NCBI RefSeq assembly: GCF_039655775.1
Contig: NZ_JBBYXJ010000002.1
Span: forward strand, 1,302,001 to 1,366,000
Source: Iodidimonas sp. SYSU 1G8
Lineage (GTDB): Bacteria > Pseudomonadota > Alphaproteobacteria > SMXS01
Direction of reading: 5' to 3'
DNA length: 64,000 nt
Below are positions 18,895 to 27,367 of the stretch, piece after piece (positions within the stretch are counted from its first letter, which is position 1; every line of letters begins with the position of its first letter). A program made the translations under genes and the position numbers. The notes beneath the pieces were generated by a model. The model was not told the origin of the DNA, searched no databases, and was given only the letters and a program-made list of their open reading frames with translations.

Positions 18895-19919
18895 GCCCGA
18901 TGTCCGGCCAGCGGCAGCCGGCGGGTGTCCGCCGGGCAGTGGGTGTCGAACCACAATTTCAGGTCTTCCAGCTCCGGATGTTCCAGCCCGCGCTCCAGCA
19001 GCGTCCACAGATTGGGGATCATGGTGGGATAGCGGGGCTTGCCGTCGCGCTTCCACAGCCGGGTGAAGATGCCGATGATCTTGGTGTTGCGCTGGGCGCC
19101 CAGCACCCAGTAGGCGGTCATGAAGGCCTCGCGGTCCACATCCGGCCGGGCGGCCAGATAGCGCTCCAACATCGCCTCTTCCAGCGCGGCGGAGACGCAG
19201 CGGCGGCAGTCCTGCAGCAGAGAGACCAGATCGTAAGCGGCCGGGCCGACCCGGCCATCCTGAAAGTCCAGCAGCCCGATCCCGGCGGTGCCGTCGCGGC
19301 CGGGCAGGGCCATCAGATTGTCGGCGTGGTAGTCCAGCAGAACCAGCGTATCCGGGCCGCCGCGCACCAGCGGAAAAACCGCGCGCCACAGCGCCTCGAA
19401 CTCGGCTCCGGCATCGCCCGGTGTCGCATGTCCGGTGCGCGCCGGCAGGTACCAGTCCGGGAACAGCAGCACCTCGCGCGTCAGGGTGTCGTCGTCGTAG
19501 ACGGGCAACTCGAACGGCGCCGCGCCGCGTACCGGCAGGAGCCTGGGCGGCGCGATGCGGTGCAGGTCGGCCAGCACGTCGATGGCGGCGGCATAGAGCG
19601 CCCTCTCGGTGGCGGGATCGCGCGCGATCAGGCGGGTGAAGGTGTCATCGCCCAGGTCCTCCAGCAGCAGGAACCCCTCGGCGATGTCGGCGGCGATGAC
19701 GCGCGGGGCGCTGAAGCCGTTCTCGACCAGATAGTCGCCGATGGCCATGAAGGGACGCACGTCCTCCTTGTCCGGCGGCGCATCCATCAGCACGGCGCGC
19801 GGCTCGCCCTCGATCCGGAAATAGCGGCGGAACGAGGCGTCGGCGGCCAGCGGGCGCCAGACGGCGCCGGGCGTCCAGACGCGCGCCAGGAAAGCGTCGA
19901 TCTCGGCTTCGCGGCTCAA
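18891..19919 (-). CDS. amgK: N-acetylmuramate/N-acetylglucosamine kinase (AmgK)
   Basis: Aminoglycoside-phosphotransferase-fold kinase of about 342 residues that phosphorylates the anomeric hydroxyl of MurNAc (and GlcNAc) in cell-wall recycling. The catalytic loop is LLDYHADNLM and the metal loop LLDFQDGRVGPAAYD. I place the start at TTG 19919, which overlaps the tsaE stop as TTGA and has GGAGGA nine bases upstream; longer readings would run deep into tsaE and do not look like the family. murU follows with an ATGA overlap, giving a complete two-step MurNAc to UDP-MurNAc module. Confidence 0.88.
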   Translation of the reverse strand: MSREAEIDAFLARVWTPGAVWRPLAADASFRRYFRIEGEPRAVLMDAPPDKEDVRPFMAIGDYLVENGFSAPRVIAADIAEGFLLLEDLGDDTFTRLIARDPATERALYAAAIDVLADLHRIAPPRLLPVRGAAPFELPVYDDDTLTREVLLFPDWYLPARTGHATPGDAGAEFEALWRAVFPLVRGGPDTLVLLDYHADNLMALPGRDGTAGIGLLDFQDGRVGPAAYDLVSLLQDCRRCVSAALEEAMLERYLAARPDVDREAFMTAYWVLGAQRNTKIIGIFTRLWKRDGKPRYPTMIPNLWTLLERGLEHPELEDLKLWFDTHCPADTRRLPLAGHRA

Positions 19920-20383
19920 TTCGGTTCTTCCTCCAGTTGCCGGAGGCGGTCTGTCCAGGACGGGCCGCCGGAAAGGGTCATGCGGCGCCGATCCTCCACC
20001 AAACTCAGATGGATGGAAAGCCTGTCCTCGGGCAGGGCGGCGCCCATGCGTTCTGGCCATTCGATGAGCGTGACGCCGGTGTCGAAGGCTTCGTCCATGC
20101 CCAGTTCCGGCACGTCGTCCGGGTCGTCGATGCGGTACAGGTCGAAATGCCAGATGGCGTCGAAATCGCGGTCCGCCACGTCATAGGTCTGGACCAGGGT
20201 GAAGGTCGGGCTCGGCACCTCGTCCTCGACGCCCAGCGCCTGGATGAGAAAGCGGGCGAACGCGGTCTTGCCCGCGCCCAGATCGCCGAACAGGGCGATC
20301 ACGTCACCCCGGCGCAGCAATGGCGCGAGCCGTCCCGCGATGCGGGCCGTGGTGTCGATGTCGGGCAGGTCGAGGGTGATCAT
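19916..20383 (-). CDS. tsaE: tRNA t6A37 biosynthesis ATPase TsaE
   Basis: A 155-residue ATPase that cycles the TsaD-TsaB complex in N6-threonylcarbamoyl-adenosine formation at tRNA position 37. Walker A is GDLGAGKTAFAR, followed by the family signatures PSPTFTLVQTY and HFDLYRI, and LIEWPER. The ATG at 20383 gives the normal length, though no clear Shine-Dalgarno precedes it. It heads an overlapping series with amgK and murU and lies downstream of an ahcY hairpin. Confidence 0.95.
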   Translation of the reverse strand: MITLDLPDIDTTARIAGRLAPLLRRGDVIALFGDLGAGKTAFARFLIQALGVEDEVPSPTFTLVQTYDVADRDFDAIWHFDLYRIDDPDDVPELGMDEAFDTGVTLIEWPERMGAALPEDRLSIHLSLVEDRRRMTLSGGPSWTDRLRQLEEEPN

Positions 20384-20419
20384 GGATGACAAGCTTATTG
20401 GCGATGGCGCCAGAAATGA

Positions 20420-20441
20420 CAACCCCCGCGCAAGGCGGGGG
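20420..20441 (-). terminator. Probable terminator hairpin after ahcY
   Basis: On the minus strand CCCCCGC and GCGGGGG (plus 20423-20429 and 20435-20441) form a seven-base-pair stem with a five-base loop, followed only by TTGTCATT. It is a strong hairpin with a weak T tract between the ahcY stop and tsaE. Confidence 0.55.
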
Positions 20442-20465
20442 CTGCCGTCCGGAATGCCGGAAATC

Positions 20466-21761
20466 CTAGTAGCGATAATGATCGGCCTTGTAGGGGCCTT
20501 CCGGAGTGATGTTGATATAGGCCGCCTGATCGGGGCGCAGCACGGTCAGCTTGGCGTTGAGGCGTGCGAGGTGCAGGCGGGCGACCTTTTCGTCCAGGTG
20601 CTTGGGCAGCACATAGACCTTCTTTTCGTAATTGGCGTGGTTCTGCCACAGCTCGATCTGCGCGATCACCTGGTTGGTGAACGAGGTGCTCATGACGAAG
20701 CTGGGGTGACCGGTGGCGCAGCCCAAATTCACCAGGCGGCCCTTGGCGAGCAGGATGATGCGCTTGCCGTTGGGGAATTCGATCTCGTCCACCTGCGGCT
20801 TCACTTCGTGCCACGAGAAGTTGTGCAGACGCGACACCTGAATCTCGCTGTCGAAATGGCCGATGTTGCAGACGATCGCCCGGTCCTTCATCTCGTGCAT
20901 GTGGTCGAGCGTGATGATGTCGATATTGCCGGTCGCGGTGACGAAGATGTCGCCGATGGCGGCGGCTTCTTCCATGGTCACGACCTGATATCCTTCCATG
21001 GCGGCCTGCAGGGCGCAGATCGGGTCGATCTCGGTGATCAACACCCGGGCGCCCTGGCCGCGCAAGCTGGCGGCGCAGCCTTTGCCCACGTCGCCATAGC
21101 CGGCGACGACGGCGACCTTGCCGGCGAGCATGACGTCGGTGGCGCGCTTGATGCCGTCGATCAGGCTCTCGCGGCAGCCATACAGGTTGTCGAACTTGGA
21201 CTTGGTGACCGAATCATTGACGTTGATGCACGGCACCGGCAGGCCGCCCTGCTTCTCCAGCTGGTAGAGCCGCAGCACGCCGGTGGTGGTTTCCTCGGAA
21301 ATACCGCGAACGTCGGGCATCAGTTCCGGGAAGCGGTTGATCATCATGGCGGTCAGGTCGCCGCCATCGTCCAAGATCATGTTCGGGCGCCAGCCATCGG
21401 GACCGAGGATGGTCTGTTCGATGCACCAGTCGAATTCCTGCTCGTTCTGGCCCTTCCATGCGAACACGGGCACTCCGCTGGCGGCGATGGCCGCGGCGGC
21501 CTGGTCCTGGGTCGAGAAGATATTGCACGAGCTCCAGCGGATCTCTGCGCCCAGCGCGGTGAGCGTCTCGATGAGAACGGCGGTCTGGATCGTCATGTGC
21601 AGGCAGCCGGCGATGCGGGCGCCTTTCAAGGGCTGGGCGGCGCCATATTCGGCGCGCAGGGCCATCAGGCCGGGCATTTCGGTTTCAGCAATGGTGATTT
21701 CCCGGCGGCCCCAGGGCGCCAGCGACATATCGGCGACTTTGAAATCGGTAAACGCGTTCAT
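20466..21761 (-). CDS. ahcY: Adenosylhomocysteinase
   Basis: S-adenosyl-L-homocysteine hydrolase, 431 residues, splitting the product of SAM methylations into adenosine and homocysteine; NAD-dependent and cytosolic. The substrate domain begins with [15 protein letters not shown], the NAD-binding loop is [10 protein letters not shown] and the C terminus is the typical [10 protein letters not shown] start at [12 protein letters not shown] because AGGA lies just before it; the ATG at 21779 lacks a ribosome-binding site. An 18-bp perfect palindrome about 60-80 bp upstream is a likely operator. It follows the HPr gene on the same strand by about 100 bp but is probably separately regulated. Confidence 0.98.
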   Translation of the reverse strand: MNAFTDFKVADMSLAPWGRREITIAETEMPGLMALRAEYGAAQPLKGARIAGCLHMTIQTAVLIETLTALGAEIRWSSCNIFSTQDQAAAAIAASGVPVFAWKGQNEQEFDWCIEQTILGPDGWRPNMILDDGGDLTAMMINRFPELMPDVRGISEETTTGVLRLYQLEKQGGLPVPCINVNDSVTKSKFDNLYGCRESLIDGIKRATDVMLAGKVAVVAGYGDVGKGCAASLRGQGARVLITEIDPICALQAAMEGYQVVTMEEAAAIGDIFVTATGNIDIITLDHMHEMKDRAIVCNIGHFDSEIQVSRLHNFSWHEVKPQVDEIEFPNGKRIILLAKGRLVNLGCATGHPSFVMSTSFTNQVIAQIELWQNHANYEKKVYVLPKHLDEKVARLHLARLNAKLTVLRPDQAAYINITPEGPYKADHYRY

Positions 21762-21821
21762 CGGTATCCTGCCATCCATAACACGGGGGAGCGGACCCCT
21801 TCAGGTCCGTGCGACGGCAAG

Positions 21822-21839
21822 TATAAAGATATCTTTATA
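21822..21839. promoter_or_regulatory. Perfect palindrome upstream of ahcY, SahR-like operator
   Basis: TATAAAGATATCTTTATA is an uninterrupted 18-bp palindrome in the 106-bp gap before ahcY, in an AT-rich island within GC-rich DNA. ArsR-family SahR regulators control SAM-cycle genes including ahcY in proteobacteria, and from memory their sites have this AAAGAT-ATCTTT core. The regulator gene is not in the window. Confidence 0.6.
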
Positions 21840-21867
21840 TATTTCTATCGATATTTCCTGACAGCGA

Positions 21868-22161
21868 TCAGTCCTCGTCAAACTTGGCTTCCACCAACGC
21901 CGCCAATGCGTTAACCGCCTCGTCGGCTTGTGGTCCGGTTGCCTCGATCTGAATTTTCGTGCCGGGGCCGGCGGCCAGCATCATCAGTCCCATGATGGAT
22001 GTGCCGACAACACGTTCTTCCGCGCGGCCGTCGCTGGGGCCGGTGACATAGACCGTGGCGTCATACTGAGCGGCCACATTGACGAACTTCGCCGACGCGC
22101 GCGCGTGGAGCCCGCGGCGGTTGGTGATCATCACGGTCTTGCGAGGCGTTTCCCCTGGCAC
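21868..22161 (-). CDS. HPr family phosphocarrier protein (regulatory PTS)
   Basis: A 97-residue HPr. The phosphoryl-accepting histidine is His19 in RRGLHARASAKFV and the regulatory serine is Ser55 in GTSIMGLMMLAA, the site that HprK (encoded upstream) would phosphorylate. In alphaproteobacteria this protein acts with EI-Ntr in a nitrogen/carbon regulatory PTS without sugar transport. The start is GTG, which directly follows the EIIA stop and has AAGGA just upstream; an internal ATG at codon 11 lacks one. It ends the hprK-rapZ-EIIA-HPr chain. Confidence 0.92.
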   Translation of the reverse strand: MPGETPRKTVMITNRRGLHARASAKFVNVAAQYDATVYVTGPSDGRAEERVVGTSIMGLMMLAAGPGTKIQIEATGPQADEAVNALAALVEAKFDED

Positions 22162-22566
22162 TCAGTCCTTGCCCGTCAGCAGTTTGGACGCGACGTTGAT
22201 GTATTTTCGCCCAGATTCCTGTGCGGAAGCAACAGCATCTTCCAGGGAGCAGGACAGGCGGACGCTCGCCAGCTTGATCAGCATGGGAAGGTTGATCCCG
22301 GCGATGACCTCGACCTTGGCCTTGTCCATGATGGAAATCGCCAGATTGGACGGGGTACCACCGAACATGTCGGTCAACAGGACGACGCCCTTGCCGGAAT
22401 CAACCGACGCGACGGCATCGAGGATATCCTTGCGGCGTTGTTCCATGTCGTCCTCGGGGCCGATCGAGATCGCCCGGACCTGCTTTTGCGGCCCGACCAC
22501 ATGCTCCATGGCGGCGACGAACTCTTCAGCCAGACGGCCATGGGTAACCAGAACCAACCCGATCAT
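22162..22566 (-). CDS. PTS EIIA component, mannose (ManX) family
   Basis: A 134-residue EIIA-Man-type protein. The phosphorylatable His9 lies in MIGLVLVTHGRLAEEF and the family block LLTDMFGGTPSNLAIS is intact. No EIIB, EIIC or EIID gene accompanies it, so it is a regulatory rather than a sugar-transport EIIA, as usual in alphaproteobacteria. Its ATG overlaps the rapZ stop (ATGA) and its stop abuts the GTG of HPr, giving tight coupling. Confidence 0.92.
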   Translation of the reverse strand: MIGLVLVTHGRLAEEFVAAMEHVVGPQKQVRAISIGPEDDMEQRRKDILDAVASVDSGKGVVLLTDMFGGTPSNLAISIMDKAKVEVIAGINLPMLIKLASVRLSCSLEDAVASAQESGRKYINVASKLLTGKD

Positions 22567-23480
22567 GTATCGCTATCCTGACGACTTGGCGGGGGCGAGC
22601 CAGACTCCATAACGGCATCGCGGTGCACGGTGGTAACCCCGAAGCCACGGTCACGCAAGAGAGTGCTGAGACTTTCGGCGATGAAAACCGACCGGTGACG
22701 TCCGCCGGTACAGCCGAAGGCAATGGTCAGATAGGCTTTTCCCTCGCGGTGGTAATTTGGCAGCAGAGACAGGACAAGGTCGCCGATACGCTGGAAGAAT
22801 CCGGGAAACTCCGGGTCCTGGCGGATGAATTCGGCCACGCCGGGATCGCGTCCCGTCAGCGGCCGGAGTTCCGGTGTGTAATGAGGGTTATGCAGAAAAC
22901 GCACATCGATCACCATGTCCGCGTCCCGCGGCAGGCCCCTCGGAAAGGAGAACGAGGTGACGGTGATGGCCAGAGTGTCGGGGCGGTCCAGATGGAACTG
23001 TTTGCGCATCAGGCGGCGCAGATCATGGCCGGTCAGGTCGGAACTGTCGATCAGATGGTCCGCGATGCCCCGGATCGGGTTCATCAATTGCCGTTCATGA
23101 TCGATTCCATCCTGTACCGGACGATCAATCGCCAGTGGATGCCGCCGGCGCGTCTCGGTAAAGCGCCGGTTCAGGACCGTGTCGTTCGCGTCGAGGAACA
23201 GCAGCGCCGGATCGAGATCCTCGCGTGCCCGCAGCGCCGCCATGAGCCGGCCGAATCGCTCGGCGCTGAACGCGCGGGTGCGGCAGTCCACTCCGACGGC
23301 GACGGCACCGGGCGCTTCATCGTCGCCCGTGGGCTGGACCAGGTTGGGCACCAGCGACAGCGGAACGTTGTCCACTGCCTCGTATCCCAGGTCTTCCAAT
23401 GCCTTGAGCGCCGAGCTCTTGCCGGCCCCGGACAATCCCGTCACCAGCACGACGCGCGTGTTTCCCGTTGGTCCGGTCAT
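22563..23480 (-). CDS. rapZ: RapZ/YvcJ family nucleotide-binding RNase adapter
   Basis: A 305-residue RapZ-family protein. In enterobacteria RapZ senses GlcN6P and directs RNase E to a small RNA; in other phyla the role is less clear. Walker A reads TGLSGAGKSSALKALED at about 14-30, and the C-terminal substrate-binding domain contains FGCTGGRHRSVF. The ATG at 23480 overlaps the hprK stop as ATGA, which fixes the start. It sits between hprK and EIIA, the conserved alphaproteobacterial order. Confidence 0.93.
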   Translation of the reverse strand: MTGPTGNTRVVLVTGLSGAGKSSALKALEDLGYEAVDNVPLSLVPNLVQPTGDDEAPGAVAVGVDCRTRAFSAERFGRLMAALRAREDLDPALLFLDANDTVLNRRFTETRRRHPLAIDRPVQDGIDHERQLMNPIRGIADHLIDSSDLTGHDLRRLMRKQFHLDRPDTLAITVTSFSFPRGLPRDADMVIDVRFLHNPHYTPELRPLTGRDPGVAEFIRQDPEFPGFFQRIGDLVLSLLPNYHREGKAYLTIAFGCTGGRHRSVFIAESLSTLLRDRGFGVTTVHRDAVMESGSPPPSRQDSDT

Positions 23481-23911
23481 GAACCAGACTCGCGGCACCG
23501 CCGGACGGCCAGCCTTATCTTGGCGGCTGCCGACACCTCGAACGGCGCAACCCTGATCACGGGCAGTCTGATGGCGCCGGCCCCGTCGATCAGCGCGGTT
23601 TCCGGCTCGGGCATCCTCTCGATGGCCGACGGCTCGACCAGATCGACGATCAGGCCGACCGCGGAGTCCGAACTGCAGGGCAATCGCACGAGGCCGAGCC
23701 CACGGACTTCCATCATGCCCCGAATAGTCGACGGCGCGCTGGCCAGAACACGCCCGTCCTGGATTTCGATATGGGTGTAATCGTCGCTGACCAGCGCCGC
23801 GCCTTCGTCGATCAGACGCAGCGCCAGATCCGACTTGCCGCCGCCCGACGGTGCCCGGAGCAATACTCCAATGCCGTCGATCGAGACACACGTGGCGTGG
23901 ACCGTGCTCAT
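23477..23911 (-). CDS. hprK: HPr kinase/phosphorylase, short alphaproteobacterial form
   Basis: A 144-residue HPr kinase with only the C-terminal catalytic domain; Gram-positive enzymes are near 310 residues. The P-loop is APSGGGKSDLAL (Lys26) and the HprK signature MMEVRGLGLVRL is present. It would phosphorylate HPr on Ser55 and may feed back on carbon and nitrogen control. The start overlaps the chvG stop (ATGA), so it is translated from the two-component system transcript. Confidence 0.95.
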   Translation of the reverse strand: MSTVHATCVSIDGIGVLLRAPSGGGKSDLALRLIDEGAALVSDDYTHIEIQDGRVLASAPSTIRGMMEVRGLGLVRLPCSSDSAVGLIVDLVEPSAIERMPEPETALIDGAGAIRLPVIRVAPFEVSAAAKIRLAVRRCRESGS

Positions 23912-25632
23912 GCGATTTCTGTTGGCGTCTTGTCTGGACGCGCGGCCCGCTGCTGAATCCCGACCGCAGGCAGGGTAATGGTGAAGCGCGCGCCCATGCT
24001 GGGGCCGACCGGTCCTTCGGGGCTGTAGCGGTTTTCCGCGCGGATCGACCCGTCATGGACGGCGACGATCTGGCGGCAGATGTTGAGGCCCAGACCCGAA
24101 TGGCTTCCGAACGCCTCTGTTTCCGGCCGTTCGGAATAGAAACGCTGGAATATCTCCTCCACGCGTTCCTCTGGAATGCCAGGACCTTCGTCATCCACAT
24201 AGATGAAGATGGTGTCGCGGTTCCGGCGGACGGTGATGGTGATCAGGCCCGCGGGCGGGCTGAAGGAGATGGCATTGTCGATCAGGTTGCGCATGACCTG
24301 CCCAAGATGGCTCTCGATCCCGTATACCACCAGATTGGACCCGTCCACGTCCAGTTGGATCCGCGGCGTTCCCTTGCGGAGCGTCTGGCCCTTTTCATCG
24401 GTGGTCTGGTAGATGCCGATGATCGCCTTCATCATCTTGGGGATGTCGATGGGCTCCATGTCGGCGCGGAGCAGTTCGGCATCGAGGCGCGATGCGTTCG
24501 AGATGTCGCTGATCAGGCGGGTGAGCCGGTCGATATCATGCTTGATGATGTGCAGCAGCTTCGCCTTGTGATCGGGGTTCTGTGTGCGCTCCATGGTCTC
24601 GACCGCGCTGCGTAGCGAGGTGAGCGGGTTCTTCACCTCGTGCGCCACGTCGGCCGCGAAACCCTCGATGGTATCGATGCGCCGGTAGAGCGCCTGGGTC
24701 ATGTCGCGCAGGGCACGCGACAGGTCACCGACTTCGTCCCGGCGCCGGGTAAAATCGGGCACCACGGCATCCCGGCCGCGTCCCTGCCGGACCGTGTGCG
24801 CGAAGGCGGCCAGCCGCTGGACGGGCCGCGCGATGGTGCCGGCCAGCAGGAAAGACAGCAGCACGGTGACCGACAGGGCGACGAGGAAGATTTCCAGGAT
24901 CGCGAGCCGTTCCTGCCGGACCACTTCCTCGATCTCGGTGGTCTCCGCCGACACCAGCAGGGCGGCCAGCACATGCCGGAAATGCTCGACGGGGACGGCC
25001 ACCGTCAGCACGAGCGAGCGGTCGGCCTTCACCCTGACCGCCTGCGAGGCTTCTCCCGTCAGGGCCGTGAGGACTTCGGGATAGTCGGCGGCCGTCTGGT
25101 CGTAGCGCTCTTCATAACGCGGGTAATTGGGGTCCGATGACATGGCGCGGATCATCATCGCCTTGAGGCGGGACCACGCGGCCTTCAGGCTGAAACCCTT
25201 GTCCTGTTCACCTGGCGGTGGCAGGGGGATGGTGACGACCTGGGTCGACGGATTCAGCTTGCGGGTGTCGAGGGCCATGGTGCCGTCGACCTGAAACAGC
25301 CGGACGCGGTCGGTCCGGTCCGCGGACAGCCGGCGCAGCAGAGACGCGGCATCTTCCATGGCCAGCTGGCCGGTCTCGGTCTCACTCCCCGCCGTTTCGC
25401 CGAGCGCGCCCGCCAGCATCTCGGCCTGGCTGCGCAGCGCCGACATGCGGGTCTCGATCAGTCCCGTGCGATACTGGTTCACATAGAGAATGCCGCCGAC
25501 CAGCACGGCCAAGCCGATAACGTTGAGGAGCAGGATTCTGCCGGTAAGCCCCGAAAACGGCAGCCGCCGGTAGCCATGCGACGGCGTCGCCACGCGGCTC
25601 CTGGAGCGCCAGTTGAATTTTCGGATCCGCAT
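23908..25632 (-). CDS. chvG: ChvG/ExoS-type sensor histidine kinase
   Basis: Membrane sensor kinase of 574 residues, the ChvG (ExoS) partner of ChvI, which senses acid or envelope stress in alphaproteobacteria. Two membrane segments, about 33-52 and 244-265, bracket a 190-residue periplasmic sensor. A HAMP region (about 265-318) leads to HisKA with phospho-acceptor His331 in DVAHEVKNPL, then HATPase with the N box MRNLIDNA and G box GSHSGLGLNI. It lies 24 bp after chvI and overlaps hprK, tying stress sensing to the regulatory PTS. Confidence 0.93.
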   Translation of the reverse strand: MRIRKFNWRSRSRVATPSHGYRRLPFSGLTGRILLLNVIGLAVLVGGILYVNQYRTGLIETRMSALRSQAEMLAGALGETAGSETETGQLAMEDAASLLRRLSADRTDRVRLFQVDGTMALDTRKLNPSTQVVTIPLPPPGEQDKGFSLKAAWSRLKAMMIRAMSSDPNYPRYEERYDQTAADYPEVLTALTGEASQAVRVKADRSLVLTVAVPVEHFRHVLAALLVSAETTEIEEVVRQERLAILEIFLVALSVTVLLSFLLAGTIARPVQRLAAFAHTVRQGRGRDAVVPDFTRRRDEVGDLSRALRDMTQALYRRIDTIEGFAADVAHEVKNPLTSLRSAVETMERTQNPDHKAKLLHIIKHDIDRLTRLISDISNASRLDAELLRADMEPIDIPKMMKAIIGIYQTTDEKGQTLRKGTPRIQLDVDGSNLVVYGIESHLGQVMRNLIDNAISFSPPAGLITITVRRNRDTIFIYVDDEGPGIPEERVEEIFQRFYSERPETEAFGSHSGLGLNICRQIVAVHDGSIRAENRYSPEGPVGPSMGARFTITLPAVGIQQRAARPDKTPTEIA

Positions 25633-25656
25633 CGGCCGCCCCCTCGGCCGACGCCG

Positions 25657-26355
25657 TCAGGTCTTTTCCTCGGCGTACCGGTACCCGATACCGTACAGGG
25701 TCTCGATCCCGGAAAAGTTGTCGTCGATCTCGCGGAATTTCTTGCGCAGACGCTTGATGTGGCTGTCGATGGTCCGGTCATCCACATAGACCTGGTCGTC
25801 ATAGGCCGCGTCCATCAGCTGGTCGCGGGTCTTGACGTGGCCCGGCCGGGTCGCGAGCGCCTGCAGGATCAGGAATTCGGTTACGGTGAGCGTCACCTGC
25901 TTCTCGTCCCAGGTGCAGCTGTGGCGCCCCGGATCCATCACCAGCTTGCCGCGCACCATGACCTTGTCGCTGGCCGGAGCGACCGAGCGGCCCTCGGCGC
26001 GGCGCAGGATGGCGCGAATACGTTCGATCAGAAGCCGCTGAGAGAATGGCTTGCGGATATAGTCGTCGGCGCCCAGCTTGAGGCCGAGCACCTCGTCGAT
26101 CTCTTCGTCTTTCGACGTCAGGAAGATGACGGGCATGTCGGTGACGCGGCGCAGCTTCTGCAAAAGCTCCATCCCATCCATGCGCGGCATCTTGACGTCC
26201 AGCACGGCGAGATCGGCCGGCTGCGTTGTCAGCGCGGCGAGCGCCGACGTGCCGTCCGTATAGGTCCGGACGGTCAGTCCTTCCGCCTCCAGCGCCATGC
26301 CGACGGAGGTCAGAATGTTGCGGTCGTCATCAACCAGTGCGATTGTCGGTGCCAT
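25657..26355 (-). CDS. chvI: ChvI-type response regulator
   Basis: A 232-residue OmpR/PhoB-family transcription regulator. The receiver domain has the acidic pocket VDDD, phospho-acceptor Asp53 in [12 protein letters not shown] and Lys102 in IRKPFS; the C-terminal winged helix has [12 protein letters not shown] and [16 protein letters not shown]. In this class ChvI controls exopolysaccharide, motility, acid response and envelope genes. It is first in the chvI-chvG-hprK-rapZ-EIIA-HPr series and divergent from the HugZ-like gene. Confidence 0.95.
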   Translation of the reverse strand: MAPTIALVDDDRNILTSVGMALEAEGLTVRTYTDGTSALAALTTQPADLAVLDVKMPRMDGMELLQKLRRVTDMPVIFLTSKDEEIDEVLGLKLGADDYIRKPFSQRLLIERIRAILRRAEGRSVAPASDKVMVRGKLVMDPGRHSCTWDEKQVTLTVTEFLILQALATRPGHVKTRDQLMDAAYDDQVYVDDRTIDSHIKRLRKKFREIDDNFSGIETLYGIGYRYAEEKT

Positions 26356-26487
26356 TCAATTCCCCAGTCCGTACCCTGCGGCGCGGACAGCCCAGTTGTT
26401 CCGAGACTCTTGTATCTTGACGTTATGCGCGATTTTACAACCTTCGCAACCAATCGTGACCAGATAAGGGCGAGCACGCACGTGACG

Positions 26488-27213
26488 ATGTCGGAGCCTG
26501 ATACCACGAACGCCGGCAGTCAGATAAGGTTCCTGGCGCGCCGAGCCGTCCGTGCGGCGCTCGGGACCGTGATGGCCGATGGCTCGCCCTATGTGTCGCT
26601 CGTCGAGATGGCGACGGACGGCGCCGGGGAACCAGTGCTGCTGCTGTCCGGCCTGGCTCAGCACACCATGAATCTGCGCGCGTCCCCGTCGGCGAGCCTG
26701 TTGCTGGACGGGACGGATGGATTGGGCCTCGACGGCCCGCGCGCCACCCTGGTCGGCCACGTCGAGCCCGCGGCAGACGAGGCGGCCCGCGACCGCTATC
26801 TGGCGCGCCATCCGCACGCCGCGGCGTATGCCGCGTTCGCCGATTTCGGCCTCTACCGCTTCCGGGTAGCGCGTGGTCATCTCGTTGCCGGCTTCGGACG
26901 AATCGCATGGGCCGACCGCGCCGATATCGTGCTGGATGACGGCCTGTGGCAGGGCTTGCAGGCGGCCGAAGCGGGCATCGTCTCGCATATGAACGAGGAT
27001 CATGCCGATGCGCTGGAGCTGTATGCGACAGTGTTGAAGGGCGCCGGGCCCGGCCCGTGGCGCATGTGCGGAATCGATGCCGAAGGTTTTGATATCGCCG
27101 AAGGTTCGCGGCGCGAACGTCTCATTTTCGACACACTGGTCGGGTCCTCTGGCGAGGCGCGGTCGGCGCTGGTCGATCTGGTGAAACAGGCACGCCGTGC
27201 AGCTATCGCATAA
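26488..27213 (+). CDS. HugZ-like pyridoxamine-phosphate-oxidase-fold protein with DUF2470
   Basis: A 241-residue two-domain protein. The N-terminal FMN-binding split barrel (about 10-135: LARRAVRAALGTVMADGSPYVSLVE is its core, read in pieces) is followed by a DUF2470 domain with the HMNEDHADALELYA signature. HugZ and related proteins with this fold bind or degrade heme. The start is uncertain: I use ATG 26488, but the frame also has ATG 26425; neither has a good Shine-Dalgarno. It is divergent from chvI. Confidence 0.8.
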   Translation: MSEPDTTNAGSQIRFLARRAVRAALGTVMADGSPYVSLVEMATDGAGEPVLLLSGLAQHTMNLRASPSASLLLDGTDGLGLDGPRATLVGHVEPAADEAARDRYLARHPHAAAYAAFADFGLYRFRVARGHLVAGFGRIAWADRADIVLDDGLWQGLQAAEAGIVSHMNEDHADALELYATVLKGAGPGPWRMCGIDAEGFDIAEGSRRERLIFDTLVGSSGEARSALVDLVKQARRAAIA

Positions 27214-27367
27214 GGGCCTTGAGATACGTTGTCATATTCCCGTCAATTCTCTCGTTGCCAGCGAAACGCGACTATGCCTATACCGTTCGCGAACCTGTGC
27301 GGACCCTTGAAGACAGCATTCTGCGCATCCACCACAGACCATGACAGTGCAACTGGGAGATAGGCCC

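Noticed and set aside
21762-21867. SAH riboswitch before ahcY
   Set aside because: I could not find the conserved SAH-riboswitch core in the leader; a perfect protein-type palindrome explains the region better.
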